Positions 5,646 through 5,774 of a stretch of 5,774 nucleotides of DNA are shown piece by piece. The notes beneath the pieces are model-generated. The model was not told the DNA's origin, ran no database searches, and saw nothing but the letters and a program-made list of their open reading frames with translations. Every line of letters starts with the position of its first letter. The stretch's first letter is position 1. The DNA comes from Thermoplasmata archaeon (lineage in GTDB: Archaea; Thermoplasmatota; Thermoplasmata; Thermoplasmatales; Thermoplasmataceae), in NCBI GenBank assembly GCA_021826765.1, contig JAKAYK010000067.1, forward strand, positions 1 to 5,774, written 5' to 3'. Position numbers and translations under genes: made by a program.

Positions 5646-5774
5646 TTACTGGACGACTACTTCTCCCATCATCCATCCGGGTGTTGACATGGCCCCGCCC
5701 CATCCGCTGGTTCCTGTTCCACAGTCAACCTCGCACTGCCATGTGAAAATACCACTGTTTCCAGTATGGAATGT
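5646..5774 (-). CDS. C-terminal part of a cupredoxin-like copper protein (partial)
   Basis: The last 42 codons of a minus-strand gene are visible, cut by the window edge and ending in TAA at 5648-5646. The peptide begins TFHTGNSGIFTWQCEVDCG and ends GWMMGEVVVQ. The pattern Gly-x-Phe-x-Trp-x-Cys-x3-Cys-Gly followed by Gly/Met-rich sequence and a final hydrophobic strand (GEVVV) is that of the metal-loop end of cupredoxins and of cytochrome oxidase subunit II-like CuA domains. Cys14, Cys18 and one of Met29, Met35 or Met36 are candidate ligands. The His that lies between Cys and Met in classical CuA sites is not seen, so this could be a mononuclear or variant site. Such proteins act outside the membrane in electron transfer; the N-terminal signal or anchor would lie outside the window. 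It ends 44 bp before the aminotransferase start on the same strand. Confidence 0.65.
   Translation of the reverse strand, partial: TFHTGNSGIFTWQCEVDCGTGTSGWGGAMSTPGWMMGEVVVQ

Noticed and set aside
5602..5703. Upstream ATG extending the aminotransferase by 34 residues
   Set aside because: It overlaps the end of the cupredoxin-like coding frame on the same strand, shows no family similarity, and would place the T-rich promoter-like element inside the gene.

Overview
This 5.8 kb window looks like a chromosomal segment of an archaeon, most likely a member of the Thermoplasmata or a relative. The reasons are an Orc1/Cdc6-family AAA+ protein, an archaeal-type divergent B-family DNA polymerase, TATA-like promoter elements with very short leaders, moderate G+C, and heavy use of AGG (Arg) and ATA (Ile) codons. 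A blue-copper-like protein tail at the right edge would suit such a lineage. The assignment is an inference from sequence character, not from a search.

Layout. Left part, plus strand: a possible last few codons of an upstream gene (1-42), then an Orc1/Cdc6-like protein (39-1139) whose TTG start overlaps that frame's stop. It converges, with only 9 bp between stop codons, on a three-gene minus-strand cassette read from about 3818 down to 1149. The cassette order is a 141-residue protein resembling a RecA/RadA core without a P-loop, a 79-residue helical protein, and a 669-residue B-family polymerase of the 'inactivated' PolB2/Dpo2 type. The three reading frames touch or overlap and so form one transcript, probably from a TTTATA promoter at about 3849-3855. 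A 7-bp inverted repeat (3865-3891) lies just upstream of that promoter. Right part, also minus strand: the C-terminus of a cupredoxin-like protein (5774-5646, cut by the window edge), a class I/II PLP aminotransferase (5601-4585), and an unrecognised 203-residue protein (4585-3974) whose start codon shares a base with the aminotransferase stop.

The main biological interest is the PolB2 cassette. The polymerase has a degenerate motif C (Ile-Val-Asp in place of Asp-Thr-Asp), an altered motif B and no recognisable exonuclease motifs, yet it keeps the two carboxylates (D325, D452) that bind catalytic metals in active B-family enzymes. Its operon partner looks like a degenerate recombinase, which suggests a DNA-damage-tolerance complex. 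The neighbouring Orc1/Cdc6 paralogue has an altered sensor 1, and both arms of the inverted repeat upstream of the cassette contain AATTTC. This matches, as I recall it, the ANTTTC box through which the Orc1-2 protein of Sulfolobus activates DNA-damage genes including dpo2. Regulation of the cassette by the adjacent Cdc6 paralogue is therefore a testable hypothesis. No tRNA, rRNA, CRISPR array or transposon was seen.
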